63,663 nt of DNA from Chloroflexota bacterium (GTDB lineage: Bacteria; Chloroflexota; UBA11872), in contig JAPOVQ010000024.1 of NCBI GenBank assembly GCA_026708035.1, positions 1 through 63,663 of the forward strand, in the 5' to 3' direction. The position numbers were made by a program, and so were the translations under genes. A model generated the notes under the pieces. The model was given only the letters and a program-made list of their open reading frames with translations, searched no databases and had not been told where the DNA came from. Positions 8,391 to 16,803 of this stretch are shown here, one piece after another (the stretch's first letter is position 1; every line of letters starts with the position of its first letter).

Positions 8391-9290
8391 TTAGAGCGAC
8401 CATCGCCCCAGCACCACCCCATCGTCCGACGCCTGCCGATAAGCCGCCGCCGGCCGCGCCAGCCGCACCGTGCTGGCGACCGTTTGAAATCCGAGCCGCG
8501 ACATGGTGGGCAGCGCCTCTCCCGACCCCACGGGAAGATTCAACTCGACATAACGCAACTGCCGGGCCACGGCCAGGCGCCCCAGGCCACGGCACGCGGC
8601 CGCCACCGAGTGACCGTCGTACCCCATGTACCCGACTCGCGCCTCTAGGACCTCGCCGACAGGAACCGCCTCGGGATCGCAGACGAGCCACGCGCCCGGC
8701 CCCAGCGCTATGAAGGCGGCATCCGACAGGGGAACCGCCGCCGCCCGCCGGCAGGTGTAGGGGCGGGTCTCAGACCCGCCCGATCCGTCAGTCATCGGTT
8801 CATCTGAGCCAATTCGAGGATCCAAGGGCCGAACCTCAAGCTCCGCCGCCCTGCCCAATGTCGCCAACGAGGCTGCATCCGCCCGCAGGCGCAGGGTCAC
8901 GTCCACCGGCCGCAGGCCGCGCCGGGCATAGGCGCCCAGCGCCACGCCATCGTTCGGCGACGCTTCCAGGCCGACCATGGCGCAGCCGACGCCTTCCAGG
9001 AACTCAAGCGCCGCCGTCGTCAGCGCGCGTCCCACGCCCACGCCGCGATACGCCGGATGAACCCCGAGTCCGCCGATCCAGCCGACATCCGGCTCGACGA
9101 CGGCGAAGACCGCGCCCACGGGTCCGAATCCGGGCGCGTCGACCACCCACGCCCCGGCGCATTGCGCCTGCCAGCGGCTCGCCATGCCGTTCGAGATGAG
9201 GACGCGGAGGCCCGTGGGGCTGGCGCCGGGCGGCGGCGCAAACGCCTGCGTGAGCACATGCGCTACCGAGTCGACGTCCTCCGACCGCAT
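8391..9290 (-). CDS. GNAT N-acetyltransferase, interrupted in frame by a REP palindrome
   Basis: 299 residues from ATG 9290; the frame stays open upstream to 9422 but the extra 44 residues are low complexity and overlap the divergent gene. The first half is a GNAT domain with the acetyl-CoA loop HPAYRGVGVGRAL (R-G-x-G-x-G) and the following helix. The second half is a weaker GNAT-like domain. Between them, a GTAG-headed palindrome (8757-8781) is translated as GGSETRPYTC, so the linker contains mobile repeat sequence. The substrate is unknown. Transcribed divergently from the aminotransferase gene. Confidence 0.75.
   Translation of the reverse strand: MRSEDVDSVAHVLTQAFAPPPGASPTGLRVLISNGMASRWQAQCAGAWVVDAPGFGPVGAVFAVVEPDVGWIGGLGVHPAYRGVGVGRALTTAALEFLEGVGCAMVGLEASPNDGVALGAYARRGLRPVDVTLRLRADAASLATLGRAAELEVRPLDPRIGSDEPMTDGSGGSETRPYTCRRAAAVPLSDAAFIALGPGAWLVCDPEAVPVGEVLEARVGYMGYDGHSVAAACRGLGRLAVARQLRYVELNLPVGSGEALPTMSRLGFQTVASTVRLARPAAAYRQASDDGVVLGRWSL
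8757..8781 (-). repeat. GTAG-headed palindrome inside the acetyltransferase coding region
   Basis: On the plus strand this is GTAG followed by GGGCGGGTCT and its inverted arm AGACCCGCCC. The same unit with a TTT/AAA centre occurs at about 14364, 14730 and 15096, and further versions near 25234 and 39852. It keeps the reading frame of the host gene open. Confidence 0.85.
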
Positions 9291-9413
9291 GCGCCGCGCC
9301 GCCGGCGCACTCGCACCGTCGCTCGACCGAGAGTCCGTGGCTGGCGAGTGCGGCACGCTAGAATCGCCCTCGTTGTCGCGGCTTCGTCGGCCGCCCGTCT
9401 GGTTCACCCGTGC

Positions 9414-9419
9414 AGGAGG
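9414..9419 (+). promoter_or_regulatory. ribosome binding site AGGAGG fixing the aminotransferase start
   Basis: A perfect AGGAGG lies 5 bases before the GTG at 9425. It selects that codon over the GTG at 9410, which would place the site inside the coding region. Confidence 0.7.
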
Positions 9420-9424
9420 CAAGT

Positions 9425-10615
9425 GTGGCGTTGCTCACGCATTCCGGCCTGGCGCCCGCCATGGGGCGGCTGGGCACCGAGACGGCATTTGCCGTGCTGG
9501 CTCGCGCTCGACAGCTCGAAGCGCAGGGTCGCGACGTCATTCACCTCGAAATCGGTGAGCCGGATTTCGACACCCCCGCCAACATTATCGAAGCCGCCAA
9601 GCGCGCGCTCGATGACGGATTCACCCACTACGGCCCTTCGGCCGGACTGCCCGAGCTTCGCGCCGCCATCGCATCCCACGTGGGTGAGACTCGGGGGATC
9701 GTCATCGATCCCGACGAGGTCGTCGTCACCCCGGGCGCCAAGCCGATCATGTATTTCGCCATCACGGCGTTGTGCGGCCCCGGCGACGAGGTGCTCTATC
9801 CCGACCCCGGCTTCCCCATCTACCAGTCGGTGGTCGATTTCGTTGGCGCGACCCCGGTGCCGCTGGCGTTGCGCCCGGAGCGCGAGTTTCGGCTCGACCT
9901 GGACGAACTGCGCGAAAAGCTGTCGCCGCGCACCAAGCTGCTGATTCTCAACTCGCCTCAAAACCCGACCGGTGGCGTGCTCGAGCCCGACGACATCCGG
10001 GCCATCGGCGAATTGCTGGCCGACCACGACGCCTACGTGCTCTCCGACGAGATCTACTGCCGCATCATGTACGGCGAGATCGAGCACGCGTCGATCGCCG
10101 CCGAGCCGGGCATGCGCGACCGCACGATCATCCTCGACGGCTTCTCCAAGACCTACGCCATGACCGGATGGCGCATGGGATTCGGCGTCATGCCAGTCGA
10201 TCTCGCCTCCGCGTTCTCGCAGTTGCAGACCAACATCACCAGCTGCACCGCCAGCTTCATCCAGATCGCCGGCATCGAGGCGCTGCAGGGACCGCAAGAC
10301 GCCGCCGCGGAAATGGTCGCCGAGTTCAAGGCGCGTCGTGACCAGGTCGTCAACGGCCTCAACGCCATCCCCGGCGTGTGGTGTCAGCGGCCGGCGGGAG
10401 CGTTCTACGTGTTTCCGCAGCTCTCCGGCTTCGATCGCGACGCGGACGAGATCGCCGCGCGGCTTCTTGACGAGGCCGGCGTGGCGGTGCTGGCCGGCAG
10501 CGCCTTCGGCGACGTGGGGCGCGACTCGCTGCGGATGTCCTACGCCAACTCGCGCGAGAACCTGCGGGAGGGCGTGAAGCGCATGGCCGACTGGCTGGCC
10601 GGCGCCAGAGCCTGA
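9425..10615 (+). CDS. pyridoxal-phosphate aminotransferase, class I (aspartate aminotransferase-like)
   Basis: 396 residues. Fold-type I aminotransferase of the AspC/AlaT group: LEIGEPDFDTP near the N-terminus, HYGPSAGLPELR, SPQNPTGG (cofactor-binding Asn), SDEIYCRIMY (Asp pairing with the pyridine N), and GFSKTYAMTGWRMGF with the Schiff-base lysine in SKTYAMTGWR. The C-terminal PAGAFYVFP and the Arg of LRMSYANS, which binds the substrate carboxylate, are present. It probably exchanges amino groups between aspartate, alanine or similar amino acids and 2-oxo acids. GTG 9425 is chosen because of the AGGAGG. Monocistronic, followed by a repeat. Confidence 0.9.
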   Translation: MALLTHSGLAPAMGRLGTETAFAVLARARQLEAQGRDVIHLEIGEPDFDTPANIIEAAKRALDDGFTHYGPSAGLPELRAAIASHVGETRGIVIDPDEVVVTPGAKPIMYFAITALCGPGDEVLYPDPGFPIYQSVVDFVGATPVPLALRPEREFRLDLDELREKLSPRTKLLILNSPQNPTGGVLEPDDIRAIGELLADHDAYVLSDEIYCRIMYGEIEHASIAAEPGMRDRTIILDGFSKTYAMTGWRMGFGVMPVDLASAFSQLQTNITSCTASFIQIAGIEALQGPQDAAAEMVAEFKARRDQVVNGLNAIPGVWCQRPAGAFYVFPQLSGFDRDADEIAARLLDEAGVAVLAGSAFGDVGRDSLRMSYANSRENLREGVKRMADWLAGARA

Positions 10616-10677
10616 ATCGCGGCCAGCACACCTCGAGCCTAGTCCCCTCGGGCGCCTTCTCCCCGGCGGTCCGGTTC

Positions 10678-10697
10678 CTTCCCCCTGAAAGGGGGAA
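10678..10697. repeat. short palindrome TTCCCCCT..AGGGGGAA
   Basis: A hairpin CTTCCCCCT with its inverted arm AAGGGGGAA lies between the convergent aminotransferase and darA genes. The same palindrome recurs at 21008-21028. A role as transcription terminator for convergent genes is possible, but there is no T-run. Confidence 0.6.
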
Positions 10698-10787
10698 AGT
10701 CAGGATGGGGGTCATCCCCGACCACCCAAGCGGGCCATTCGATTCCCCGCGGATCACCACCACCGCGAGGGATTCTCGAAACTCTCC

Positions 10788-11117
10788 CTACAGCGGTTCG
10801 AACCGCTCCACGTCGAAGCCGAAGATCGTCGCGCCGCCCACCTGGACCTCCGCCGGATAGGGCACCGCCAGCTCGCCCGGTTCCGCCATGGCGGGGATGG
10901 GACTCACCATCTGCACGCGGGTGGTGGCCCCGCGCTTGATCAGGGCCAACAGCTCGCCGATGCGCTCGTCGTCGACGCCGGTCAAGAAGGTCACGTTGCC
11001 CTGTTGCAGGAAGCCGCCCGCCGAATCGATGCGGGTGAAGCGAATGTCGGCGTCTCGCATCAGACCCGCCAGGCCGTCGGCGTCTTGCTGCTGCACGATG
11101 ATGATGAAGAGCTTCAC
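10788..11117 (-). CDS. darA: cyclic-di-AMP receptor protein (PstA/DarA family)
   Basis: 109 residues from GTG 11117, which overlaps the tmk stop by 4 bp (GTGA); the frame is open further upstream but only in the shadow of tmk. PII-like small protein: KLFIIIVQQQDADGL forms the first strand and helix, then FTRIDSAGGFLQQGNVTFL, a turn VDDERIGELLALI, and the C-terminal GGATIFGFDVERFEPL. This order and length (about 109) are those of DarA/PstA, a trimeric receptor that binds c-di-AMP; its downstream target is poorly known. The tmk-darA pairing is typical for the family. The NrnA-like phosphoesterase at 23952 could degrade the nucleotide. Confidence 0.9.
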   Translation of the reverse strand: MKLFIIIVQQQDADGLAGLMRDADIRFTRIDSAGGFLQQGNVTFLTGVDDERIGELLALIKRGATTRVQMVSPIPAMAEPGELAVPYPAEVQVGGATIFGFDVERFEPL

Positions 11118-11860
11118 GAGCGACCTGCCGCATCGATGGGCGGCCCTTGCGCCGTGCCGGCCGCCAGGGGCAGCGGCGGCTGGACGGCCTCGGCCGCCCG
11201 CAGCGTGCGCGCCCCGATTTCGGGCTCCACACGCCGCCAAATCTCTTGGCTCAAATCTTCCGGTGACTGGGTCGCGTCGAGCACTGCCCAACCATCAGTC
11301 TCGGCCTGTTCCAGGTATCCGCGGCGCACCCGCGCGTGAAACTCAAGTTTCTGCGCGTTCATGCCGCCGGCCTTCTCCCAGTCGCTCCCGCGTTGCTTGA
11401 GGCTGCGCATCACGCCGATCTGCACGTCCAGGTCGAGCAGCAGCGTCACATCCGGCAGCACACCGGCCGTCGCGAACGCGTTCATCTGGTCCAGCTCGGA
11501 GATTTCCAGGCCGAATCCCGCTCCCTGATACGCCAGCGTCGACGCGGCAAACCGGTCGCACACCACCACGCCGCCGTCGTTCAACCAGGGGCGCAGGCGC
11601 TCGGCGACGTGCTGGGCGCGCGCCGCAAGCATCAGCAGCGCCTGCACCCGTGGATTCATTTCCGGCAAGGAGCGCTCGCGGAACATCAGGGCCCGCAGGC
11701 GTTCGCCAAGCTCGGTGCCACCGGGCTCCCGGGTCAGGAGCACGTCGAGACCGGCCTGCTGCAGCCGGTCGGCCAGCATCTGCGCCTGGGTGGATTTGCC
11801 GCTGCCCTCGGGCCCTTCGAAGGCGATGAACAGCCCGCGCCGCCTGCCGTCGACGCTCAC
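11114..11860 (-). CDS. tmk: thymidylate kinase
   Basis: 248 residues from GTG 11860, overlapping the upstream ATPase stop by 4 bp. It phosphorylates dTMP to dTDP. P-loop FEGPEGSGKST (residues 14-24), the LTREPGGTELGE substrate loop, CDRFAASTLAYQG (DR motif) and LLLDLDV are all present. The lid region around RGSDWEKAGG lacks the usual short R-x5-R form but is basic. A C-terminal tail of about 35 residues is longer than usual and Ala/Pro-rich. It is the middle gene of a three-gene translation-coupled operon with the Ycf45-like ATPase and darA. Confidence 0.95.
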   Translation of the reverse strand: MSVDGRRRGLFIAFEGPEGSGKSTQAQMLADRLQQAGLDVLLTREPGGTELGERLRALMFRERSLPEMNPRVQALLMLAARAQHVAERLRPWLNDGGVVVCDRFAASTLAYQGAGFGLEISELDQMNAFATAGVLPDVTLLLDLDVQIGVMRSLKQRGSDWEKAGGMNAQKLEFHARVRRGYLEQAETDGWAVLDATQSPEDLSQEIWRRVEPEIGARTLRAAEAVQPPLPLAAGTAQGPPIDAAGRS

Positions 11861-13335
11861 GAGCGCGGCTTCGTCAGCGCCAGGCGCAGCCGCTGCGCCG
11901 GACCCGAGGCGTCTGAGCCGGGCCGGGACGGCGCGTCGCCGTCAACCGTGGCGCCGTCCTCGACCAATTCCATCAGGCACGACTCCATTTGCAAGACGGT
12001 GTTGCTGCGCAGCACGTAGACCGGCGTGCCGCGGGCCTCGGCATCGCGCAGCAGGCGGGGGCGGCGACGGAAGAAGCTGCGCAGGGTCATCACGACGTCG
12101 GCCCCGCCAAGATCGCGCACCAGGCGCGCATCGATCCCAGTGTTGATGATGGCCTGTTCCAGCCGATTGCGCCCCACGCCGAACGGAAGAATCTGCAAGC
12201 TTCCAGACGATGCCCGGCGCCGCTGCGTCGGGTCGGTTCCGCGCAACGCGGCGGCAGGACGCTCGGGATCGCGTGGCGGCTCGTTGAACGCCTCGCGCTC
12301 GGTGCGCCCGTCGGCCAGGCGCACGCGGCGCTCGCCGGGCGCCGGCAGCCCGCGCAGCACGGCGTCCACCGTCTCGGCCACGTCGGTATAGATGACGAAC
12401 GAGTCGCGGCTGTGCAGCTCGATGAGCGTGTGAAAGCTGGGCGGCGCGCGGCGCTCCAGTACGGTCTTCTGCGTGCCGCGGCGGCGCGCCTCCTCGTCGC
12501 CCAGCGTCACGGCCTCGACGCCGCCGACCAGGTCGGCCAGCAACGGATTGAGCAGCACGTTCTCCAGCGTCTGGCCGTGGGCGGTGGCCACCAGTTGCAC
12601 GCCGCGCTCGGCAATGGTGCGGGCGGCGCGAGCCTCGGCCTCGGTGCCGATTTCATCGACCACGACAACTTCCGGCATGTGATTCTCGACCGCCTCGATC
12701 ATGACGCGGTGTTGCAGGTCGGGCTGCGCCACCTGCATGCGGCGCGCCCGTCCGATGCCGGCGTGGGGAATGTCGCCGTCGCCCGCGATCTCATTCGAGG
12801 TATCCACCACGACCACCCGGCGGTCCGCGTCGTTGGCGAGTACGCGCGCGATCTCGCGCAGCATGGTGGTCTTGCCGACGCCCGGTGGGCCGAGCAGCAG
12901 CAGGTTTCGCGGGGACGTGATGATGTCGGCCACAACGTGCGTGGTGCCGTGCAGGGCACGCCCGCGGCGGATGGTGAGCCCCACGATGCGCCCCGAGCGA
13001 TTGCGCAGCGCCGAGAACCGGTGCAGCGTGCGAGCGATGCCGGCGCGATTGTCGGCCGTAAAGGCACCCACGGACGACACGACTTGGTCCAGGTCGTCGC
13101 CCGTGACCTCCCGTTCCAGCAGCGCCACCGACCGGGCGTCCAGCCGGGCCTCCGGAAAGCGCCCGATATCCAGCACGATCTCGACCAGCGTGTCCCAGTC
13201 GGACAGCGCCTGGAGGGCATCGCGAACCTCGGACGGTAGGGCCGTCAGGAGCCGGTCGAGCTCCTCGCCGTCGGACGCCGCGGGATGCGGCACCGGTCCG
13301 TTGGCGGCGGCGGGCGGCGTCGTCGTCGGTTCCAT
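11857..13335 (-). CDS. Ycf45-like AAA ATPase (SpoIIIAA/R3H-associated family)
   Basis: 492 residues. ATPase of the family annotated as Ycf45 or R3H nucleic-acid-binding ATPase in chloroplasts, cyanobacteria and Firmicutes/Chloroflexota. An N-terminal helical part is followed by RSGRIVGLTIRRGRAL (about 113-128), Walker A LGPPGVGKTT (148-157), Walker B EVVVVDEIG (222-230), sensor-like LVATAHGQTLENVL, and a C-terminal domain ending in PVYVLRSNTVLQMESCL. I do not see a clear R-x3-H box, so the R3H domain may be missing or diverged. Its function is unknown; nucleic-acid binding is likely from the family. First gene of the operon with tmk and darA (4-bp overlap). Confidence 0.85.
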   Translation of the reverse strand: MEPTTTPPAAANGPVPHPAASDGEELDRLLTALPSEVRDALQALSDWDTLVEIVLDIGRFPEARLDARSVALLEREVTGDDLDQVVSSVGAFTADNRAGIARTLHRFSALRNRSGRIVGLTIRRGRALHGTTHVVADIITSPRNLLLLGPPGVGKTTMLREIARVLANDADRRVVVVDTSNEIAGDGDIPHAGIGRARRMQVAQPDLQHRVMIEAVENHMPEVVVVDEIGTEAEARAARTIAERGVQLVATAHGQTLENVLLNPLLADLVGGVEAVTLGDEEARRRGTQKTVLERRAPPSFHTLIELHSRDSFVIYTDVAETVDAVLRGLPAPGERRVRLADGRTEREAFNEPPRDPERPAAALRGTDPTQRRRASSGSLQILPFGVGRNRLEQAIINTGIDARLVRDLGGADVVMTLRSFFRRRPRLLRDAEARGTPVYVLRSNTVLQMESCLMELVEDGATVDGDAPSRPGSDASGPAQRLRLALTKPRS

Positions 13336-13338
13336 GGG

Positions 13339-14343
13339 CTACCCGGGCGCTCCGTCCAGCACGACGCCGCGCACCTGCGCCGCCGCCGGCACGGCCACCT
13401 CTCTGACCATGAGCATATGGCTGTTGGCGTGCGTGAATCCCAGCGCGTCGAGAGCCGAGCCGATCGGCGATTGAGGCTCGCGGACTTGGATCCGCACGGG
13501 ACGCGGCGCCGCGCTGCCCAATCGCCACAGCGCCCAGTGCAGCAGCTCACGTGCCTGATGGTGTCCGCGTGGGTGGAGCATGAGCGTAAGCCGATGACTC
13601 TCACCGGCGTCGACGCGCAGCTCCAGCCAGGCGACGAGTCCGTGATCGTCGGCGACCACGTGGCGTTCGATGGCCACGTCGCTCAGCCACCGCCAGAGGC
13701 CGGCGCTGCGCGGCGGCAGCTGCTCCATCTCCTCCATGGTGCGCGCTTCGGCGCGTTGCACGGCGGCCGGCGTGGTGGCGCGATAGAGCTGCATCACGTC
13801 CCAGGCATCGGGGGCTTCCTGTGGCCGCAGTCCGTCGATGTCCGGCGCCACGCTCACCGGCCCCGGCGACCGCTCGTACTCGTGTTCGATAGCGGCGGAT
13901 GAATAGCCGTTGGCGGTGAAGGCCGGGGTGTAGGGGCTGTCCTCCCACAGGCGCGCCACGAGGATCGGACGCCCCTGGGCGGCCGCGCATCCGGCAAGAC
14001 GTTGCAGCATGGCCTCGGCGGTTTCCATTTGGAGCGGGCCGACCGGGTCGCCGGATGTACTGGACTCACGCGGCGCCAGCAAGGTCAGGGCCTCGACGCT
14101 GGCGCGGCGTGCCGCCGGGGCGCAGCGCAGCAGGCCGAAGCCTCGCAGACGCGCGCCGGTCCAGGCCCCAACCGCTTGCAGGTCGGGAGCCACGGTGGGC
14201 AGCGCCGCGCCGGCGGCCATGAGCGCCGGCACATGGCGGCCCTGGTAGGTGATCACGTCCACGCGCGGCAGATTGGCCAGCACGAAGGTCCCGACGATGG
14301 TCGGAATGTGCCAGGGACCGAGCGTGGAACCGGTGACGGTCAT
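13339..14343 (-). CDS. GNAT-like acetyltransferase / hypothetical protein
   Basis: 334 residues, three bases upstream of the Ycf45-like ATPase gene, so probably the first gene of that operon. It has the feel of a two-domain GNAT protein: LRGFGLLRCAP in the first half, GRPILVARLWED..YTPAFTANGYSS (the usual end of a GNAT domain, where the residue range describes a changed-position Y/F) and, in the second half, AWLELRVDAGESHRLTLMLHP with a closing ALDALGFTHANSHMLM. The acetyl-CoA loop R-G-x-G is not visible, so catalytic activity is uncertain. Family call by fold pattern only. Confidence 0.55.
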   Translation of the reverse strand: MTVTGSTLGPWHIPTIVGTFVLANLPRVDVITYQGRHVPALMAAGAALPTVAPDLQAVGAWTGARLRGFGLLRCAPAARRASVEALTLLAPRESSTSGDPVGPLQMETAEAMLQRLAGCAAAQGRPILVARLWEDSPYTPAFTANGYSSAAIEHEYERSPGPVSVAPDIDGLRPQEAPDAWDVMQLYRATTPAAVQRAEARTMEEMEQLPPRSAGLWRWLSDVAIERHVVADDHGLVAWLELRVDAGESHRLTLMLHPRGHHQARELLHWALWRLGSAAPRPVRIQVREPQSPIGSALDALGFTHANSHMLMVREVAVPAAAQVRGVVLDGAPG

Positions 14344-14360
14344 GCGATTGCCGCCTGCCC

Positions 14361-15178
14361 GCGGTAGGGGCGGGTTTCAAACCCGCCCGCACGAGGACTT
14401 GCCGAGGATTCCCGACGGCACCAGGACCGAGCCCCTTCCGTACCCACGAGGGGGATGAGGGGGCAGCTCGCGGCTGGGACGAATTCCCAGGCTGCACGCA
14501 GCCTGGGCCACCGGGCAACGCTGGGTCGGTGTAGGGGCAGCCCTTGTGGCTGCCCGGATCGAACCAGGCGGGCGCCCACAAGGGGCGCCCCTACGCGGAC
14601 ATGGGCGCTGCCGGGCCTGGGCGTCCGGTTCCTTCTCCCCTGGTGCACACCGGTGCCTCTCCCCTCCGTCATTCCGGCGAAAGCCGGAATCCAGTCCGGT
14701 CGAACCGGCCGCCGAGCAGGCGGCCCGCGGTAGGGGCGGGTTTCAAACCCGCCCGCGCGAGGACTTGCCGAGGATTCCCGACGGGACCAGGATCGAGCCT
14801 TCCCCGTACCCACGAGGGGGATGAGGGGGCAGCTCGCGGCTGGGACGAATTCCCAGGCTGCACGCAGCCTGGGCCACCGGGCAACGCTGGGTCGGTGTAG
14901 GGGCAGCCCTTGTGGCTGCCCGGATCGAACCAGGCGGGCGCCCACAAGGGGCGCCCCTACGCGGACATGGGCGCTGCCGGGCCTGGGCGTCCGGTTCCTT
15001 CTCCCCTGGTGCACACCGGTGCCTCTCCCCTCCGTCATTCCGGCGAAAGCCGGAATCCAGTCCGGTCGAACCGGCCGCCGAGCAGGCGGCCCGCGGTAGG
15101 GGCGGGTTTCAAACCCGCCCGCGCGAGGACTTGCCGAGGATTCCCGACGGGACCAGGATCGAGCCTTCCCCGTAAGCA
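14361..15178. repeat. 366-bp tandem duplication (2.2 copies) of nested palindromes
   Basis: Copy 1 is 14361-14726, copy 2 is 14727-15092 and a partial copy 3 is 15093 to about 15178. Copies 1 and 2 differ at only a few sites near their start. Each unit holds, in order: a GTAG-headed GGGCGGGTTT palindrome; the perfect hairpin CCCAGGCTGC, AC, GCAGCCTGGG (14486-14507, 14852-14873); a REP (14531-14555, 14897-14921) facing an inverted REP (14570-14594, 14936-14960); and the CGTCATTCCGGCG element (14667-14699, 15033-15065). No gene is visible here; long open frames in it are translations of the repeats. Confidence 0.95.
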
Positions 15179-15208
15179 CGACGGGGAAAAGGGTGAAACC
15201 CACGTCGC

Positions 15209-15787
15209 TCATGCGGCGTGCGCCATGTCGACAAACAGGCGGTGCAGGCGCGCGTCGGCGGTCAACTCGGGATGGAAAGCCGTGCCCAGCAGATTGCCTT
15301 GCCGCACCGCGACAATGCGGCCGTCGTCCAGCCTGGCCAGCACGTCCACCGCGTCGCCCACGCGGCCGACAACCGGCGCACGGATAAAGACGGCGTGAAA
15401 CGCGCCGCCGGGCAGGCCGTCGATGTCGAGCTCGGTTTCGAAGCTGTCGATCTGTCGACCGAACGCGTTGCGCTCCACCGTCATGTCCATCAGGCCCAGC
15501 AGGGGCTGCGGCTTGCCCACGTCCTTGGCGAGCAGAATCAGCCCGGCGCAGGTTCCCCAGATGGGAAACCCGGACGCGCCGAGATCGCGGACCGGCTCCA
15601 GCAGCGCGTACATCTCCAGCAGCTTGCCGATCGTCGTGCTCTCGCCGCCCGGAATCACCAGCCCGTCAAGCCCCTCGAGGTCGTGGGGCACGCGCACCTC
15701 GCGCGATTCGACCCCAAGCCCGCGCAGCATGGCGGTGTGCTCGGCGAAATCGCCCTGCAGGGCCAGCACACCGATGACGGGGGTCAC
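15209..15787 (-). CDS. pdxT: pyridoxal 5'-phosphate synthase glutaminase subunit
   Basis: 192 residues. Class I glutamine amidotransferase that supplies ammonia to PdxS for de novo PLP synthesis. It shows IGVLALQGDFAEH at the N-terminus, LVIPGGESTTIGKL (oxyanion region), the nucleophile C80 in GTCAGLI, and H172/E174 in FHPE. Length and motifs are canonical. It lies 12 bp downstream of pdxS and is surely in the same operon and complex. Confidence 0.97.
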   Translation of the reverse strand: MTPVIGVLALQGDFAEHTAMLRGLGVESREVRVPHDLEGLDGLVIPGGESTTIGKLLEMYALLEPVRDLGASGFPIWGTCAGLILLAKDVGKPQPLLGLMDMTVERNAFGRQIDSFETELDIDGLPGGAFHAVFIRAPVVGRVGDAVDVLARLDDGRIVAVRQGNLLGTAFHPELTADARLHRLFVDMAHAA

Positions 15788-15799
15788 GCGCGCGGCGGC

Positions 15800-16681
<882 letters not shown>

Positions 16682-16803
16682 ATGAGGCGCTACTCGCTGC
16701 GCGTGGCGATCACGGCGATCGCGTCACGTTCACTCGCCCAATTCTAAGCCTCTGCCCGCGGCGCCGCACCAATGCGCCGTATCGCCGCCCGATAGGAGGC
16801 CGA

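Noticed and set aside
14340-15212. Minus-strand 290-residue open frame
   Set aside because: It is the translation of the 366-bp tandem repeats; 366 is a multiple of three, so the frame stays open by period, and it has no start site or protein-like content.
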